64,000 nucleotides of DNA from Hanstruepera ponticola (GTDB taxonomy: Bacteria > Bacteroidota > Bacteroidia > Flavobacteriales > Flavobacteriaceae). The stretch spans positions 744,001-808,000 of the forward strand of contig NZ_JABANC010000001.1 in NCBI RefSeq assembly GCF_012931685.1. The letters run 5' to 3'. Below the pieces are notes generated by a model. The model was not told the origin of the DNA and searched no databases. It was given only the letters and a program-made list of their open reading frames with translations. Positions 62,577 to 64,000 of this stretch are shown piece by piece; position 1 is the first letter of the stretch; each line of letters opens with the position of its first letter. A program made the position numbers and the translations under genes.

Positions 62577-62580
62577 GGTA

Positions 62581-62588
62581 CTAATGTA
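62581..62588 (-). promoter_or_regulatory. -7-like box TACATTAG of small-RNA copy 2
   Basis: At the same offset as TATATTTG in copy 1; two of the six consensus bases differ in quality (TAnnTTaG), so it may be weaker. Confidence 0.35.
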
Positions 62589-62685
62589 ATTTTTATTTAT
62601 TTAGAATTTGATATAAAATAGATGAAATGCATTTATTTTAGCTAAAACGCACATTTTTTCAGATAAAATGCACATTTTCAATATT

Positions 62686-64000
62686 TTAATAGGCTCTCTC
62701 CTTATTGCCTTCATAAAAATTAATGAAGGCTCTATTCACAACACGATTTCCACCAACGGTTGGATAATTTCCGGTAAAATACCAGTCGCCTAAATTTTTT
62801 GGACATGCATTGTGCAAATTCTCTATTGATTGGAATATAGTTTCAACTTGAGCATTCACGTTTTCATCAGAAATTAGTTCAGCTATTTTATTTGAAATTT
62901 CATCGGCTGTAAATTCAGCATATAAATCTTTAACAAAATTACGAACTTCTTTATCTTCTAAATTTACTTGTGCTTTACATTTATCATAAACCTCCTGAAC
63001 CAAATGATATTTGTTATGCTCTTCGAGTAATTCAAGCATAGCTCTAAACGCAATAAGATCCTCCAATCGTGCCATATCAATACCGTAACAATCAGGATAA
63101 CGTATTTGAGGAGCAGAAGAAACTACAACAATCTTTTTTGGATGCAAGCGATCCATCATTTTAATAATACTTTTCTTGAGCGTTGTTCCTCTAACAATAC
63201 TGTCGTCAATAATTACAAGGTTGTCAGTGGGTTTAATCACACCATAAGTTACATCATAAACGTGTGCAACTAAATCATCACGGCTACTATCTTCAGTTAT
63301 GAATGTTCGTAGTTTGACATCCTTAATGGCTATTTTTTCAATTCGGGGTCTTTCAGAAAGAATATCAGTAACTGTCTCTGCGGATAGACCACCTTTACCA
63401 TCGAGGATTGCCTGCGTTTTCTTTTGATTTAAATGTTCTTCAACGGTTTCAATCATACCAAAAAAAGATGTCTCAGCTGTGTTAGGTATGTATGAAAACA
63501 CAGTGTTTTTAGTATCATTATTGATAGATTCCAAAACCTTTGGCATTAGTAATTTGCCTAATTCCTTGCGTTCTTGATATATTTCAGCATCACTACCTCG
63601 TGAAAAATAAATACGTTCAAAGGAACAAGCCTTTCGCTCTAAAGGCTCTATGATTTTTTTTATAGAAACTTCGCCAGATTTTTTGGTTATAATCGCATGA
63701 CCAGGATCTAGTTCTTTGACATCATCAAAATCAACGTTAAAAACGGTTTGAATTACAGGTCGTTCAGAAGCTACTACTACTACCTCTTCATCTTTGTAAT
63801 AATAGGCAGGTCTAATTCCTGCAGGATCACGTAAAACGAAAGAATCGCCATGACCTAACAAACCAGCCATAGCATAACCACCATCCCAGTTTTTAGAAGC
63901 CTTTTTCAATATTTTGGCTACATTTAGTCTTTCGGCAATTAATGGTGAACACTCACTTTTACTATAGCCTTCTTTTTTTAATTTTTTATAAATTTTAGAA
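62686..64000 (-). CDS. amidophosphoribosyltransferase-like protein, 3' part only
   Basis: The C-terminal ~437 residues of a class-II-type glutamine PRPP amidotransferase that makes phosphoribosylamine, the first step of purine synthesis; the start lies beyond the right edge and the frame is open to the edge. Seen: GYAMAGLLGHGDSFVLRDPAGIRPA from the glutamine amidotransferase domain, the PRPP-binding VIIDDSIVRGTTLKKSII loop (~residues 220-240 of this part), SSAPQIRYPDCYGIDM, and a C-terminal extension. The active-site Cys would be outside. An internal TTG at 63909 is not the start. Often a second, Bacteroidota-specific amidotransferase relative of PurF; the pathway call is confident, the exact paralogue is not. 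Confidence 0.85.
   Translation of the reverse strand, partial: SKIYKKLKKEGYSKSECSPLIAERLNVAKILKKASKNWDGGYAMAGLLGHGDSFVLRDPAGIRPAYYYKDEEVVVVASERPVIQTVFNVDFDDVKELDPGHAIITKKSGEVSIKKIIEPLERKACSFERIYFSRGSDAEIYQERKELGKLLMPKVLESINNDTKNTVFSYIPNTAETSFFGMIETVEEHLNQKKTQAILDGKGGLSAETVTDILSERPRIEKIAIKDVKLRTFITEDSSRDDLVAHVYDVTYGVIKPTDNLVIIDDSIVRGTTLKKSIIKMMDRLHPKKIVVVSSAPQIRYPDCYGIDMARLEDLIAFRAMLELLEEHNKYHLVQEVYDKCKAQVNLEDKEVRNFVKDLYAEFTADEISNKIAELISDENVNAQVETIFQSIENLHNACPKNLGDWYFTGNYPTVGGNRVVNRAFINFYEGNKERAY

Larger units (their letters stand above)
62197..62685. other. 489-bp intergenic region with two tandem small-RNA candidates
   Basis: Holds the sod terminator (62217-62240) and two copies, about 200 bp apart, of a ~48-bp conserved block, each ending on the minus strand in an intrinsic terminator (see the ncRNA entries). 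The remainder is AT-rich and non-coding; no other open frame was seen. Confidence 0.7.

Overview
The window looks like chromosome of a marine-type member of the Flavobacteriaceae (Bacteroidota). The DNA is AT-rich. Several promoters carry the Bacteroidota -7 box TAnnTTTG. Secreted proteins end in type IX secretion (T9SS) sorting domains, one small protein has a PID-CTERM tail, and the HME-RND pump is fused to its own outer-membrane channel, as is usual in this group. I cannot name the species.

Region 1 (1 to about 16271) reads as the right part of an integrated mobile element whose left end lies outside the window. A tyrosine recombinase (14784-16082) sits at its inner edge, followed leftward by an RteC-like regulator, an excisionase-type HTH protein, a replication-initiator-like protein, a DnaC-like ATPase and a zinc-ribbon protein. 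Two cargo blocks follow. The first is a tight three-gene operon (7245-11615): a helical-repeat protein, a protein with a restriction-endonuclease-like N-terminus, and a DUF4238 protein. It is my best candidate for an undescribed defence system. The second is a divalent-metal resistance operon: a HYC_CC_PP-type small protein, a CzcA-OMF fusion, a CzcB adaptor, a Fur-family regulator and a P-type ATPase cut by the window edge.

Region 2 (16300-28551) is core chromosome: a PID-CTERM protein, riboflavin synthase, pdxA, the DUF177-rpmF-fabH-accB-accC run for ribosome and fatty-acid synthesis, a secreted metalloprotease, a FAD oxidoreductase, a monofunctional transglycosylase and a GreA-like protein. 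Region 3 (28544-35205) holds an orphan ABC ATPase, two tandem-duplicated CRTAC1-type secreted proteins and a diheme-cytochrome lipoprotein. Region 4 (35362-41256) carries asd, mscL, alr, tdk, rsmI and a uracil-DNA glycosylase family gene. Region 5 (41257-51980) has a CMD/OsmC peroxide pair, recJ carrying an in-frame palindromic repeat, OmpA, MFS, lpxH, queD, a 2OG oxygenase, small membrane proteins, MATE, GNAT and a Usp protein.

Region 6 (51984-64000) opens with tRNA-Ala(GGC). Its 3' end is duplicated 162 bp downstream, framing a small cassette. Then come a small PD-(D/E)XK protein, an AddB-like nuclease, a TSP3-repeat OmpA, kbl, an AddA-like helicase-nuclease, Mn-type superoxide dismutase, two tandem copies of a putative ~72-nt small RNA on the minus strand, and the 3' part of an amidophosphoribosyltransferase gene. 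All function calls rest on reading motifs and on recalled family knowledge; no database search was possible.
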